A stretch of 64,000 nt of DNA, from the NCBI RefSeq assembly GCF_009865135.1, contig NZ_WWGH01000001.1:2914001-2978000 (forward strand), given 5' to 3'. The notes under the pieces were generated by a model. It saw only the letters and a program-made list of their open reading frames with translations. It did not search any database and was not told where the DNA came from. This DNA is from Streptomyces sp. SID8374 (GTDB taxonomy: Bacteria > Actinomycetota > Actinomycetes > Streptomycetales > Streptomycetaceae). Below are positions 17,351-25,381 of this stretch, in pieces (within the stretch, counting starts at the first letter, position 1; each line of letters opens with the position of its first letter). The position numbers and the translations under genes were made by a program.

Positions 17351-17581
17351 TCAGATGTGGTGGGGCGGCTTCTCGTCGAGGAAGCGCGCGAGATCGGCGG
17401 CGCCGGAGCCGCCGGAGGGCCGCTCGCCCCATCCCCGGTCCGTATCGTCCGCGGACTGCTGGTCCAGCGGATCGTCGAAGACCAGAACCGGCTTGGGCTT
17501 CGGCTTCGGTTCCTGCGGCGGCTGTGCCTGCGGCTGCTGCTGCTTCGCGTCTCGCGGACCGGGGGCGGGGGCGGCACTCAT
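17351..17581 (-). CDS. Small hypothetical protein
   Basis: 76 residues, soluble and of low complexity. A Pro/Gln/Lys-rich half (QQQPQAQPPQEPKPKPKP) is followed by VLVFDDPLDQQSADDTDRGWGE and a C-terminal helix-like ADLARFLDEKPPH. The order (low-complexity arm, then a short acidic conserved-looking core) resembles small conserved Streptomyces proteins of unknown role. It is convergent with mscL and follows the oxidoreductase operon on the same strand after a 58-base gap, so it may be read through from it. Confidence 0.65.
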   Translation of the reverse strand: MSAAPAPGPRDAKQQQPQAQPPQEPKPKPKPVLVFDDPLDQQSADDTDRGWGERPSGGSGAADLARFLDEKPPHHI

Positions 17582-17639
17582 GCTTCCAGGGTACGGCGGC
17601 CGGGGGCGGGGTGCGGGCCGTCGGCGGGTCCGTCAGCCG

Positions 17640-18035
17640 TCAGCGGTCCTTCGGGTCCAGCAGCCACAGGCCGAGCACCACGAGGAACGACAGGCAGAGG
17701 AAGCCGGCACCCCACCAGGCCGTCCCGGTGTTGCCCTCCATCCACTCGTCGATCAGCACCGTCAGGCCCCAGAGCTGGCCGACGACCACGGTCATCGCCA
17801 GGGCGAGGCGGGCGGTCAGCTTCGCGGAGCGCTCGGGTTCCTGGTCGGTGCCCGCGCCGGGGCCGGGGCCGGTGTGGCGGACGCGCGGGTCTCCGTAGCC
17901 GCTGGTGGGGCGGATCTGCGGATACCGCTCATGGACGGGCCGGTTCAGCGCGGGGTCGGCGCTGCCCGGGTGGTACGTCGGGTAGTGGCTGCCCGGGGGC
18001 GGCAGCGGCTGCTCGGGGTGCGGGGAGTCGGTCAT
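17640..18035 (-). CDS. Small membrane protein, last gene of the oxidoreductase operon
   Basis: 131 residues. A Pro-rich cytoplasmic N-terminus (about 70 residues) precedes two hydrophobic helices (LALAMTVVVGQLWGLTVLI and AWWGAGFLCLSFLVVLGLWLL) separated by DEWMEGNTGT. Its start codon overlaps the Rieske gene stop by four bases, so it belongs to the same translation-coupled operon. No motif points to an enzyme; it may be a membrane anchor or assembly subunit of the complex. I do not recognise the family. Confidence 0.8.
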   Translation of the reverse strand: MTDSPHPEQPLPPPGSHYPTYHPGSADPALNRPVHERYPQIRPTSGYGDPRVRHTGPGPGAGTDQEPERSAKLTARLALAMTVVVGQLWGLTVLIDEWMEGNTGTAWWGAGFLCLSFLVVLGLWLLDPKDR

Positions 18036-18745
18036 GCCCGCCCGCCCGGGGCCTCGGTGGCGTCGGCGGTGCGGGAAGCACCGGGTCCCGGGGCGCGGGG
18101 CGGGGATTCGGCGCCGCCGCCGATGTCGGGGCAGCCGATACGGGCGGCGATGTCGGGGCGTTCGCCGCCGAGCTGGCGGCAGAGGCCGGCTTCGACGCTC
18201 TCGCCGGAGCGGGTGGTCCCGACGGCCCAGATGCTGCCGTCGCTCTCCTCGATGACGACGACCTTCGGCAGCCCGCGCGGCGGCGGACCTGCGGTCACCT
18301 CACCGGAGCGGGCGTCGAAGACGCCCTCGTGGCAGGGGCAGTACAGCTCGCCCTCCCGGCCCCGGTCCTTGCGCCAGAGCACGGCGCAGGCGAGGTGGGT
18401 GCAGACGGCGGAGTAGCCGACGAGGGTGCCGTCGTCGAGGCGGACGGCGACGGCCCGGTCCTCCTCGCCCGGGTAGCGGAAGGCGATGGACTCGCCGGGC
18501 GGGAGGCTTTGGGCGATGCGTTTGGCCTCGGGGGCCTTGCCGTCCTCGCCGTCGCCGTGGCGGTGCAGGATGCCCGCCGCCACACCGATGCCACCGAGGG
18601 CGAGGCCGCCGGAGACGGTGGTGACGATCCGGAGGTAGTCGCGCCGGGTGGTGAGGGAGTCGGCGGCGATCCGGTCCTGGAGCGCCTCGCGCGGGTCTCC
18701 GCCGGCCGGGTGGTCCCCGCCCTGCTGCTGTTCGGTGACGCTCAT
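18032..18745 (-). CDS. Rieske [2Fe-2S] protein with Tat-like anchor
   Basis: 237 residues. The N-terminus has a twin-arginine-like RRDYLRI directly followed by a hydrophobic segment (VSGGLALGGIGVAAGIL), so the folded cluster domain is probably exported and membrane-anchored. The two cluster-binding boxes are CTHLAC (Cys and His ligands) and CPCHEG. In between lie WRKDRGREGELY and a Gly/Pro turn. The domain matches ubiquinol-oxidase-type Rieske folds. The C-terminal 60 residues are a Pro/Gly-rich tail with two extra Cys. Likely role: electron carrier between the membrane subunit and the Mo enzyme. Both ends overlap the neighbouring genes by four bases. Confidence 0.92.
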   Translation of the reverse strand: MSVTEQQQGGDHPAGGDPREALQDRIAADSLTTRRDYLRIVTTVSGGLALGGIGVAAGILHRHGDGEDGKAPEAKRIAQSLPPGESIAFRYPGEEDRAVAVRLDDGTLVGYSAVCTHLACAVLWRKDRGREGELYCPCHEGVFDARSGEVTAGPPPRGLPKVVVIEESDGSIWAVGTTRSGESVEAGLCRQLGGERPDIAARIGCPDIGGGAESPPRAPGPGASRTADATEAPGGRA

Positions 18746-19344
18746 CGGCGGACGTCCTTCCCGTTGATCTCGACGACGGGCAGCCCGCCGGGGACCGGCC
18801 ACCGCACCTTCTCGGCGGGGACGACCATGGCCACGCCGGTGCGGACCTCGGTCTCGCCGAAGACGAAGGTGTCGGCGACCTGGACGCCGGGGCGCTCGGC
18901 CTGGAGCTCCTCGACGGTCCCGTAGAAGAGCGCCCCGGTCGGGCAGACGGTGGCGCACATGGGGGCGAGGCCATAGGCGGTGCGGTCGTAGCAGAGGTTG
19001 CACTTCAGCTGGAGCTTCGCGCCCAGGTCGATCTTCGGTACGCCGAAGGGGCAGGCGTTGACGCAGTTGGCGCAGCCGATGCAGCGGGTGGTGTCGGCCT
19101 GCTGCACCACACCGTCGGCGGTCACCAGGATCGCGTCGGCGGGACAGACCTCGGCGCAGGGGGCGACCGGGTCCTCGCAGTGCATGCAGACGGTCGGAAG
19201 GGAGGCGACGGAGTGGCCCTCGTCGGTGTAGTCGAGGTGGATCATCGACTTGCCCCGGTGCGAGTCGCATTCGCGGCAGGCCGAGACACAGGCCTGGCAG
19301 CCGATGCAGCGCCCCGGGTCGATGAAGATCGTGCGGCCCATCAT
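18742..19344 (-). CDS. 4Fe-4S dicluster ferredoxin-type electron-transfer subunit
   Basis: 200 residues with four cysteine clusters like those of NrfC/DmsB/FdhB subunits: CIGCQACVSACRECD, CMHCEDPVAPCAEVCP, CIGCANCVNACPFG and CNLCYDRT...CATVCP. Family knowledge: such proteins carry up to four 4Fe-4S clusters and pass electrons between a molybdopterin catalytic subunit and a membrane quinone-reactive subunit. The gene sits exactly between the catalytic subunit and the Rieske gene (7-base gap and 4-base overlap). Confidence 0.93.
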   Translation of the reverse strand: MMGRTIFIDPGRCIGCQACVSACRECDSHRGKSMIHLDYTDEGHSVASLPTVCMHCEDPVAPCAEVCPADAILVTADGVVQQADTTRCIGCANCVNACPFGVPKIDLGAKLQLKCNLCYDRTAYGLAPMCATVCPTGALFYGTVEELQAERPGVQVADTFVFGETEVRTGVAMVVPAEKVRWPVPGGLPVVEINGKDVRR

Positions 19345-19350
19345 GGGGAC

Positions 19351-21678
19351 TCAGCTCCTCTCCGAGGTGCCACGGCCCTGGGGAGACGTGGGAGGCAGCG
19401 GGTCGGTACGGGAGACCTGGGTCTCCGGGTAGGCGACATGGCCCGGGGCGACCGGGGGCGCGGGGACCTCGTCGATCCGGTCGGCGTGCTCGATGCGGCA
19501 GGCGCACACCTTGTACTCGGGGATCTTGGAGCGGGGGTCGAGGGCGTCGATGGTGAGGGCGTTGGCCGCGGTGGGGACGGGCCAGTGGTACGGCACGAAG
19601 ACGGTGTCGGGGCGGATCGCCTCGGTGACCAGGGCGGGGAAGACCTCGCTGCCGCGCCGGGTGACGATCCGTACGGGCTCGCCGTTGCGGAAGCCGTGGG
19701 AGGGGTGGATCTCCGCCCAGGGGCGCGGGGTCTGCTCCACGAGGGCGCCGAGCCTGCGGGTCTGGTTGCCGGAGAGGAAGTGGGCGACGGTCCGGCCGGT
19801 GGTGAGCGACATGGGGTGCTCGTCGTCGTACGGGTCCATCGGCGGGTGCCATTCGACGACCTGGAGGTGGATCCTGCCGTCGGGGTGATAGGTCCTCCCG
19901 TCCTCGAAGAGGCGCGGGGTGCCGGGGTGGTCGGTGGAGGGGCAGGGCCAGGCGATACCGCCGGTCTCCTCCAGCCGTTCGTAGGTGATGCCGTAGTAGT
20001 CGTTGACCGTGCCGGCGGAGGCGATGCGCAGCTCGTCGAAGACCGCCCGGGAGTCGGGGAAGTCGAACTTGTCCCCGGCGCCGAGGCGGCGGGCCAGCTC
20101 GCACATCACCCAGGTGTCGGTGCGGACGCCGGGCGGCGGGTCCTGGGCCTTGTTGTGCTTGACCACCCGGGCCTCGGCGTTGGCCATCACCCCTTCGTCC
20201 TCGGCCCAGGTGGTGACGGGGAAGACGACATGCGCGTTGGCGGCGGTCTCGGAGAGGAAGAAGTCGAATTGGGCGTGGAACTCGGTGGCGTCGTACCCCT
20301 CCTTGACCACCCGGTAGTTGGGCAGGGAGACGAAGGGGTTGTTGCAGATGCCGATCAGGCCGCGGATCTCGCGGCGCTGCATCTGCCAGACCATTTCCAT
20401 CATGGAGGTCCCGGCGGGCGGGAGTTCGGACTCCTCGATGCCCCAGATCTCGCAGATCTGACGGCGGTGCTCCTCGTTCATGATGGAGCGGCCGCCGGGC
20501 AGGAGGTCGGACTTCTGGCCGTGCTCGCGGCCGCCCTGCCCGTTGCCCTGGCCGGTGAGTGTGCCGTATCCGGCGCCGGGCTTGCCGATGTGGCCGGTGG
20601 CGGCGCAGAGGCTGATCACGGAGAGGCAGTTCTCGACGCCCTGCGAGTGGTGCTCGATGCCCCGGGCGTGCCAGGCCATGGCCTTGGGCGCGCGGGCGAA
20701 GGTGCGGGCGACCTGGACGATCTGCTCGGCGGGGATGCCGCAGATCTTGGCGGAGCGGGAGGGCGGATATTCGGCCGCCTTGGCCTTGACCTCCTCCCAG
20801 CCGGTGGTGTGGGCGGCGAGGAAGTTCTCGTCGGTGAGCCCTTCGGCGATGACGACGTTCAGTACGGAGGTGAAGAAGGCCGAGTCGGTGCCGGGCTTGA
20901 GGGCGACATGGATGTCGGCGGTCCGGGCGATGGCGGTCTCGCGCGGGTCGACGACGATGAGGCTGGCCCCGCGGTCCCGGGCTCCCCAGACGTACTGGGT
21001 CATCACGGGGAAGCACTCGCCGACGTTGGATCCGGCGATGAGCAGGCAGTCGGTGAGGAGGATGTCGGAGAAGGGGTTGCCGGCCCGGTCGATGCCGAAG
21101 GCGAGCTTGTTGGCGCCCGCCGCGCTGACCATGCAGAGGCGGCCGTTGTAGTCGACGTGCCGGGACTTGAGGGCGACCCGGGCGAACTTGCCCACCAGAT
21201 ACGTCTTCTCGGAGAAGAGGCTGGCGCCGCCGAGCAGCCCGAAGGCGTCGTTGCCGTACGTCTGCTGGATGCGCTTGACCTCGGCGACGGTGAAGTCCAG
21301 CGCCTCCTCCCAGGAGACCTCCCGGAACTCCTCGTCGCGGGAGCAGCGCATCAGCGGGGCGGTGAGCCGGTCGGGGTGGTTGACCTGCTGGTAGGCGTTG
21401 ATGCCCTTGGGGCAGAGCCGCATCCGGTTGATGTCGTGGTTGCGGGGTTCGACGCCGAAGACCTTGCCGCCGCGGTCCACCCGCAGATACATCCCGCACT
21501 GGACGCCGCAGAAGCAGCAGTGGGTGGGCACCAGCGTCTCGCCGTTCTGGTCGGCGTGCCACTGGTCGGCCGGGATGCCGCCCGCGTCCCGGAAGGCGCG
21601 GGTGCCGGGCGGGGCGAGGGAGGGGTCGAGGGGGATGAAGGTGCGGCGGTCGGCGGCGGCTCGCGGTTCCGCGGTCAC
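19351..21678 (-). CDS. Molybdopterin oxidoreductase catalytic subunit (NarB/FdhF-like)
   Basis: 775 residues, family length. The N-terminal 4Fe-4S site is CCFCGVQC with a fourth Cys in RLCPKG. Domain II has SGSN/VWGARD-type MGD contacts (LLIAGSNVGECFPV, LIVVDPRETAIA). The likely Mo ligand is the Cys in YNGRLCMVSA (about residue 182), the pattern of assimilatory nitrate reductases and Cys-type formate dehydrogenases; there is no in-frame selenocysteine. Later MGD blocks are GIGHIGKPGAGYG-like and MSLTTGRTVAHFLSGNQTRR. The substrate (nitrate, formate or another) cannot be decided. The cofactor genes mog, moaC and moeA lie 12-16 kb away. The GTG start overlaps the upstream stop. Confidence 0.9.
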   Translation of the reverse strand: MTAEPRAAADRRTFIPLDPSLAPPGTRAFRDAGGIPADQWHADQNGETLVPTHCCFCGVQCGMYLRVDRGGKVFGVEPRNHDINRMRLCPKGINAYQQVNHPDRLTAPLMRCSRDEEFREVSWEEALDFTVAEVKRIQQTYGNDAFGLLGGASLFSEKTYLVGKFARVALKSRHVDYNGRLCMVSAAGANKLAFGIDRAGNPFSDILLTDCLLIAGSNVGECFPVMTQYVWGARDRGASLIVVDPRETAIARTADIHVALKPGTDSAFFTSVLNVVIAEGLTDENFLAAHTTGWEEVKAKAAEYPPSRSAKICGIPAEQIVQVARTFARAPKAMAWHARGIEHHSQGVENCLSVISLCAATGHIGKPGAGYGTLTGQGNGQGGREHGQKSDLLPGGRSIMNEEHRRQICEIWGIEESELPPAGTSMMEMVWQMQRREIRGLIGICNNPFVSLPNYRVVKEGYDATEFHAQFDFFLSETAANAHVVFPVTTWAEDEGVMANAEARVVKHNKAQDPPPGVRTDTWVMCELARRLGAGDKFDFPDSRAVFDELRIASAGTVNDYYGITYERLEETGGIAWPCPSTDHPGTPRLFEDGRTYHPDGRIHLQVVEWHPPMDPYDDEHPMSLTTGRTVAHFLSGNQTRRLGALVEQTPRPWAEIHPSHGFRNGEPVRIVTRRGSEVFPALVTEAIRPDTVFVPYHWPVPTAANALTIDALDPRSKIPEYKVCACRIEHADRIDEVPAPPVAPGHVAYPETQVSRTDPLPPTSPQGRGTSERS

Positions 21679-22784
21679 TTGAAGCCCTTCTTCACATGGG
21701 AGAGGTAGGCACTGCCGCGCAGCACCCGCTTGCAGCGCGGGCAGTATTCGGCCCAGGCGTCGAAGTCGAGTCGCAGGTCACGCATGGTGCCGCGCAGGTT
21801 CTCGACGTACGGGCCGGTGTCGACGGGTTCCTCGCAGCGGCGGCAGGCGAAGACCTGGTCGTCCTGGCGGCCGGTGTACTTGAACAGCTGCATGCCGACC
21901 GCGGCCGGGCGCTGGACGATGTGGAAGAACTTGCCGAACGGGATGTAGATGAGGGTGAAGACCACTGAGACCATGTGGAGGATCGCCAGGAACTGGTAGC
22001 CGCCGCCGTGCAGGAAGATCGAGGAGAAGGTGAGCAGCAGCCCGGTCACGGAGATGACGATCAGCGCGATCAGCGGCACCAGGTCGTAGGCGAAGCGCTG
22101 GCCGGTCGTGGCGCCTCGGTCCTTCATCCGGCGCCAGAGGAAGTACGAGGCGCCGGGGATGACGAGGACGGCGGCGATGTCGAGGCCGTGGAACATCAGC
22201 CAGCCGAGGACGGAGAGCGAGTCGAAGCCGAGGATCTTGACGCCCCAGATCCGCATCTCGTAGCCGGGCCCCGAACCACTGCCGGAGGTGAAGGTGAACC
22301 AGCCCCAGGTGAGCGGGAAGGTGATCAGCGCGGCGAGGATGCAGCCCCAGAAGATCAGCTGGTGGGCGGCCCAGCGGGCGTGGGAGCGGGCGCCGAGGAA
22401 CTTCTGGAAGCCGAGATAGGTGGCGATCATCTTCGGCAGGGCGGTGGGGGCCCGGCGGAAGTTCTCGTACGAGAAGAGGTTGCGCCAGCCCTGTTTGAAG
22501 AGGCGTCGGGCGCCGGGGGCGGAGATCCAGACCGTGTAGCGGTAGGCGACGCCGAAGGCGAGGAAGACCGTGGCCACGGCGTACGGGAGCAGCGCCGAGT
22601 CGAAGTTGCGGAGCATCCGGCTGCCGAGCACGATCGCGAGGATCAGCAGGGCGGAGACCACCACTCCGGCCAGGGTTGCCCGGGCGGTGACCGAACGGGG
22701 GCCGGTGGGGGCGGGGGACGTGCCCGGCCCGGAGTCGCTGGGGGAATCCGGTTCGGCTGCGGAAGCTTCTGACGGCTCGGTCAC
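21675..22784 (-). CDS. Cytochrome-b-like membrane subunit with C-terminal zinc/Fe-S cysteines
   Basis: 369 residues. About six or seven hydrophobic helices (VVVSALLILAIVLGS, LLPYAVATVFLAFGVAY, LIFWGCILAALITFPLTWGW, DIAAVLVIPGASYFLW, VPLIALIVISVTGLLLTF, LAILHMVSVVFTLIYIPFG) include several His that could bind heme (AAHQLIF, FHGLD, ILHMV, FFHIV), as in NarI/DsrM/HdrE-type quinone-reactive subunits. The cytoplasmic tail has CRRCEEP and CPRCKR, two CxxC pairs forming a likely zinc ribbon or cluster. It is the first gene of the operon. The GTG at 22784 is chosen since upstream codons lie in repeats and lack similarity. Confidence 0.82.
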   Translation of the reverse strand: MTEPSEASAAEPDSPSDSGPGTSPAPTGPRSVTARATLAGVVVSALLILAIVLGSRMLRNFDSALLPYAVATVFLAFGVAYRYTVWISAPGARRLFKQGWRNLFSYENFRRAPTALPKMIATYLGFQKFLGARSHARWAAHQLIFWGCILAALITFPLTWGWFTFTSGSGSGPGYEMRIWGVKILGFDSLSVLGWLMFHGLDIAAVLVIPGASYFLWRRMKDRGATTGQRFAYDLVPLIALIVISVTGLLLTFSSIFLHGGGYQFLAILHMVSVVFTLIYIPFGKFFHIVQRPAAVGMQLFKYTGRQDDQVFACRRCEEPVDTGPYVENLRGTMRDLRLDFDAWAEYCPRCKRVLRGSAYLSHVKKGFK

Positions 22785-22858
22785 TCGGCCACCGTAGGAC
22801 CGTTTACGGCAATTGGACCCGTTTTGGGCGGTAAGGGGGTGAGGGGGTCGCCCGGACA

Positions 22859-22980
22859 GGCGCAGGGTGGTTGGGGCCGGGGGCGGCGGGGTGGGGAGCG
22901 GCGGTGGGGCGGACGCCCGGGCCGCGGCTGGGGGGCGGGCCGGGGCGGGGGGCCAGGGCCGGGGCTGGGGTGCGGGGTCG
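22859..22980 (+). repeat. G-run-rich segment with quadruplex potential
   Basis: More than ten runs of three to six G on the plus strand within about 120 bases upstream of the P1 peptidase gene, behind the start of the divergent oxidoreductase operon. It is non-coding as far as I can see, and it meets the simple G3+ spacing rule for a G-quadruplex. Confidence 0.5.
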
Positions 22981-22998
22981 GGCGGACAGGCGCCGGGG

Positions 22999-23118
22999 CC
23001 GCCGGTACGTGCGGTTCGGAGCGTACGAGGGGCGCCGGTACGGTCGGAGCGCACGAGGGCCGCCGGTACGTTCTGAGCGTACGTAGGGGCCGCCGGTACG
23101 GTCGGAGCGTACGTACGA
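22999..23118 (+). repeat. Four imperfect ~30-base direct repeats
   Basis: The core GCCGGTACG recurs at 23001, 23034, 23062 and 23092 (spacing 33, 28 and 30), each followed by a variant of GTCGGAGCGTACGAGGG. They lie immediately upstream of the P1 peptidase gene and within the 374-base divergent region shared with the oxidoreductase operon. Their placement suggests multiple regulator sites, or expansion of a simple sequence. Confidence 0.7.
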
Positions 23119-23158
23119 GCCCGCGGTTGCTCGCGGGCGTCGACCCGAGGAGCGCACG

Positions 23159-24310
23159 ATGACCGCCGAGGACCCGCACCCGCCGCTGCCGGACGACCCG
23201 TCGCCGGAGGGCGGACCGTCACCGGCGGCCGCCCCCTTGCTGGACGCGCTGACCGATGTGGCCGGGGTGCGGGTGGGGCATGCGGAGGTGGGCGGGGCCG
23301 GGGCGTTGAGCGGGACGACCGTGGTGCTGGCGCCGGAGGGCGGGGCGGTGGCGGCCGTGGACGTACGGGGTGGCGGGCCGGGGACCCGGGAGACGGACGC
23401 GCTGGACCCGCGCAACCTGGTGCAGCGGGTCGACGCGGTCGTCCTCACGGGCGGCAGCGCGTACGGACTCGACGCCGCCTCCGGGGTGGTGGCCTGGCTG
23501 GAGGAGCAGGGGCGGGGCGTCCGGGTCGGCGCGGACCCCGCCCAGGTGGTCCCGGTCGTTCCGGCGGCGGCCCTCTTCGACCTCGGCCGGGGCGGCGACT
23601 GGCGGGCCCGCCCCGACGCGTCGACCGGCCGGGCCGCGGTGGAGGCGGCGGCCGCCTCCGCACCGGGGTCCCCGGTCGCCGAGGGGAGCGTGGGCGCGGG
23701 TACGGGCGCGGTGGCCGGGCAGCTCAAGGGCGGCATCGGCACGGCCAGCGTGCGGCTCGCCTCCGGGGCCACCGTCGCCGCCCTGGTCGCGGTGAACGCG
23801 GCGGGCTCGGTCCTCGACCCCCGTACCGGAGTGCTGTTCGGGGAGTACGGGGCCGGGGAGCCGCCCGCGTACCCGGCGGCCGCGACGCATGCGGCGGCGG
23901 TGCGGAGGCTGGAGCAGGCCCAGGAGGCGAGGGAGGCGGCCGACGGCGGGGTCCCGCCGTTCAACACCACGATCGCGGTCGTCGCGACGGACGCGGACCT
24001 CGTGCGGGCCCAGGCGCAGAAGCTGGCGGGCACCACGCACGACGGCATGGCCCGCGCGGTGCGCCCGGTCCATCTGCTTACCGACGGGGACACCGTCTTC
24101 GCGCTGGCCACGGGGCGGGTGCCGGTGGAGCCGGGGAACCCGGTCGCGGTCAACGAGATCCTCGCGGCGGGCGCCGATGTGCTGGCCCGCGCCATCGTGA
24201 AGGCGGTGCGCGCGGCCCGGAGCGTCCGGGGGCCGGGCGGCACGTTCCTCGCGTACTCAGACCTGTACGGGGAGGGGCCGGACGGCGGAGGGCCGAACGG
24301 CAAGGGATAG
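23159..24310 (+). CDS. P1 family peptidase (DmpA/NylC-like Ntn hydrolase)
   Basis: 383 residues. Family S58/P1 enzymes are made as one chain that cuts itself to expose an N-terminal nucleophile. Visible family blocks are LTDVAGVRVGHAEV, VVLTGGSAYGLDAASGVVAWLEEQ, GSVGAGTGAVAGQLKGGIGTAS, and the cleavage site PFNTTIAVVATDA, where cleavage between Asn and Thr would free a Thr nucleophile as in nylon-oligomer hydrolase NylC. It ends with NEILAAGADVLARAI. Role: aminopeptidase or amide/oligomer hydrolysis; substrate unknown. The ATG follows GAGGAGCG. Upstream lie the four repeats. Confidence 0.9.
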   Translation: MTAEDPHPPLPDDPSPEGGPSPAAAPLLDALTDVAGVRVGHAEVGGAGALSGTTVVLAPEGGAVAAVDVRGGGPGTRETDALDPRNLVQRVDAVVLTGGSAYGLDAASGVVAWLEEQGRGVRVGADPAQVVPVVPAAALFDLGRGGDWRARPDASTGRAAVEAAAASAPGSPVAEGSVGAGTGAVAGQLKGGIGTASVRLASGATVAALVAVNAAGSVLDPRTGVLFGEYGAGEPPAYPAAATHAAAVRRLEQAQEAREAADGGVPPFNTTIAVVATDADLVRAQAQKLAGTTHDGMARAVRPVHLLTDGDTVFALATGRVPVEPGNPVAVNEILAAGADVLARAIVKAVRAARSVRGPGGTFLAYSDLYGEGPDGGGPNGKG

Positions 24311-24568
24311 GGAGGCGCAGGGCCGGACGGCACGGCCCGAAGCGTAGGAGCGCCGGGGGCGCGCGGCACGGTCGCAGGGGCGCGCGGGCGCCCGACTCGC
24401 AACCATGGCAAGGGAGTTCACCCCCAACCGCCCGAAATGCGCCGGGAACAGACGGGGAACTTATCTCAGGCGCCTTACGTTTTTACGAACCCCGGTCACG
24501 ATGGCGGAGCCAGGGACTACGTTAAGCACGCACCAAGTAACACGCGGCGACGGCCTGGAGACAGCACC
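24311..24568. other. Intergenic region before the DUF6227-type gene
   Basis: 258 bases. The first part is GC-rich with GGCCGGACGG-type simple repeats. The second part (24440-24540) is relatively AT-rich (TTACGTTTTTACG, TACGTTAAGC) and probably holds the promoter of the next gene. I see no operator or riboswitch I can defend. Confidence 0.35.
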
Positions 24569-25315
24569 TTGAGCGATCCGTACGAGACAACCGAGCAGCA
24601 CCTCGACCGACTCCTGCGACGCGCCCTCAACTCTTTCGACCTCCCCGACAGCACGGTCGACCTGCTCGGTTCGGCGCTGGCGCACAGCAGTTCACTGCAC
24701 TCGTCGCACCACAGCCCCGTCCTGCACCGGGAGACCTACCGCCACACCTATCTCCTCAGCGACGGTTCCGACGTGACCCTGTGGGAGCTGGTGCACAGCG
24801 GCGGGCGCGACGAGCAGATCCCCCGCCGCCACGAGCTCTACGCCGACGAGGGCGACGCCCACATCGCCGCGGCCCGGCTCGCCGGGAGCTTCTCCGACAC
24901 CCCGGCCTTCGGCGACGAGGAGAGCCGGGCGGAGCTGGAGATCCTCACGGTCCTGATGTCCGCTCCCCCGGCCCCGGCGCCCCGGACGTACGCCCCCGAC
25001 AATTCGGCCGACCACGCCCGCCGCGTCCTGCGCCGCGCGGAGAACGGTGACCGGCCGGACGAGGCGAAGGCGCGGCTGCTCCGGTCCGCCTTCGCCCACC
25101 ACATCACCCAGATCTTCGGCCGCCAGTGCCAAGTGGGCGGCCAGGAAGCCGGGTTCACGCTCTACGAGCACGCCTTCCTGCTGCTGGACGGCAGTGAGAC
25201 GAGCCTGTGGGAGGTGGAGCACACGGCGACCCCCGACGGCCGCCACATGTGCGAGGTGTACGAGGACGAGCACACGGCCCGGGCGGCGATGGAGAGCCGC
25301 ACCAGGATCTGCTGA
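24569..25315 (+). CDS. DUF6227-type Streptomyces protein
   Basis: 248 residues. The protein holds two related halves, each with a short helix region (HLDRLLRRALNSFDLPD; HARRVLRRAENGDRPDEAKARLL) and a strand-rich stretch ending in a similar motif (YLLSDGSDVTLWELVHSGG; FLLLDGSETSLWEVEHTAT). This internal duplication is clear by eye. I recall this pattern as the DUF6227 family of Streptomyces; no function is known to me. The TTG at 24569 was preferred because GGAG sits nine bases upstream and it begins SDPYETTEQHLDR. It is soluble, with no signal peptide. Confidence 0.8.
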   Translation: MSDPYETTEQHLDRLLRRALNSFDLPDSTVDLLGSALAHSSSLHSSHHSPVLHRETYRHTYLLSDGSDVTLWELVHSGGRDEQIPRRHELYADEGDAHIAAARLAGSFSDTPAFGDEESRAELEILTVLMSAPPAPAPRTYAPDNSADHARRVLRRAENGDRPDEAKARLLRSAFAHHITQIFGRQCQVGGQEAGFTLYEHAFLLLDGSETSLWEVEHTATPDGRHMCEVYEDEHTARAAMESRTRIC

Positions 25316-25381
25316 CCCCCCTGGTGCGGCTCGCCCCGTCGCCGCTGGGCCCTTCGGTGCCGGCCTCGGCGAGCGCGCCCG

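Noticed and set aside
18032..21562. One continuous minus-strand frame spanning the Rieske gene and the region opposite to its neighbours' reading frames
   Set aside because: Only the last 238 codons are a protein (the Rieske gene). The upstream part is an out-of-frame reading of the ferredoxin and Mo-subunit genes, so it is not a fusion.
19180..21708. Long plus-strand open frame opposite the molybdopterin oxidoreductase
   Set aside because: Antisense artefact of codon bias; the minus-strand gene has complete Fe-S and MGD motifs.
22999..23118. CRISPR array
   Set aside because: The four repeat units are imperfect, adjacent to one another without unique spacers, and no cas genes are present.
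24437..24568. Longer start for the DUF6227-type protein
   Set aside because: The added 44 residues read through AT-rich promoter-like DNA without a ribosome site. The TTG with GGAG fits better.
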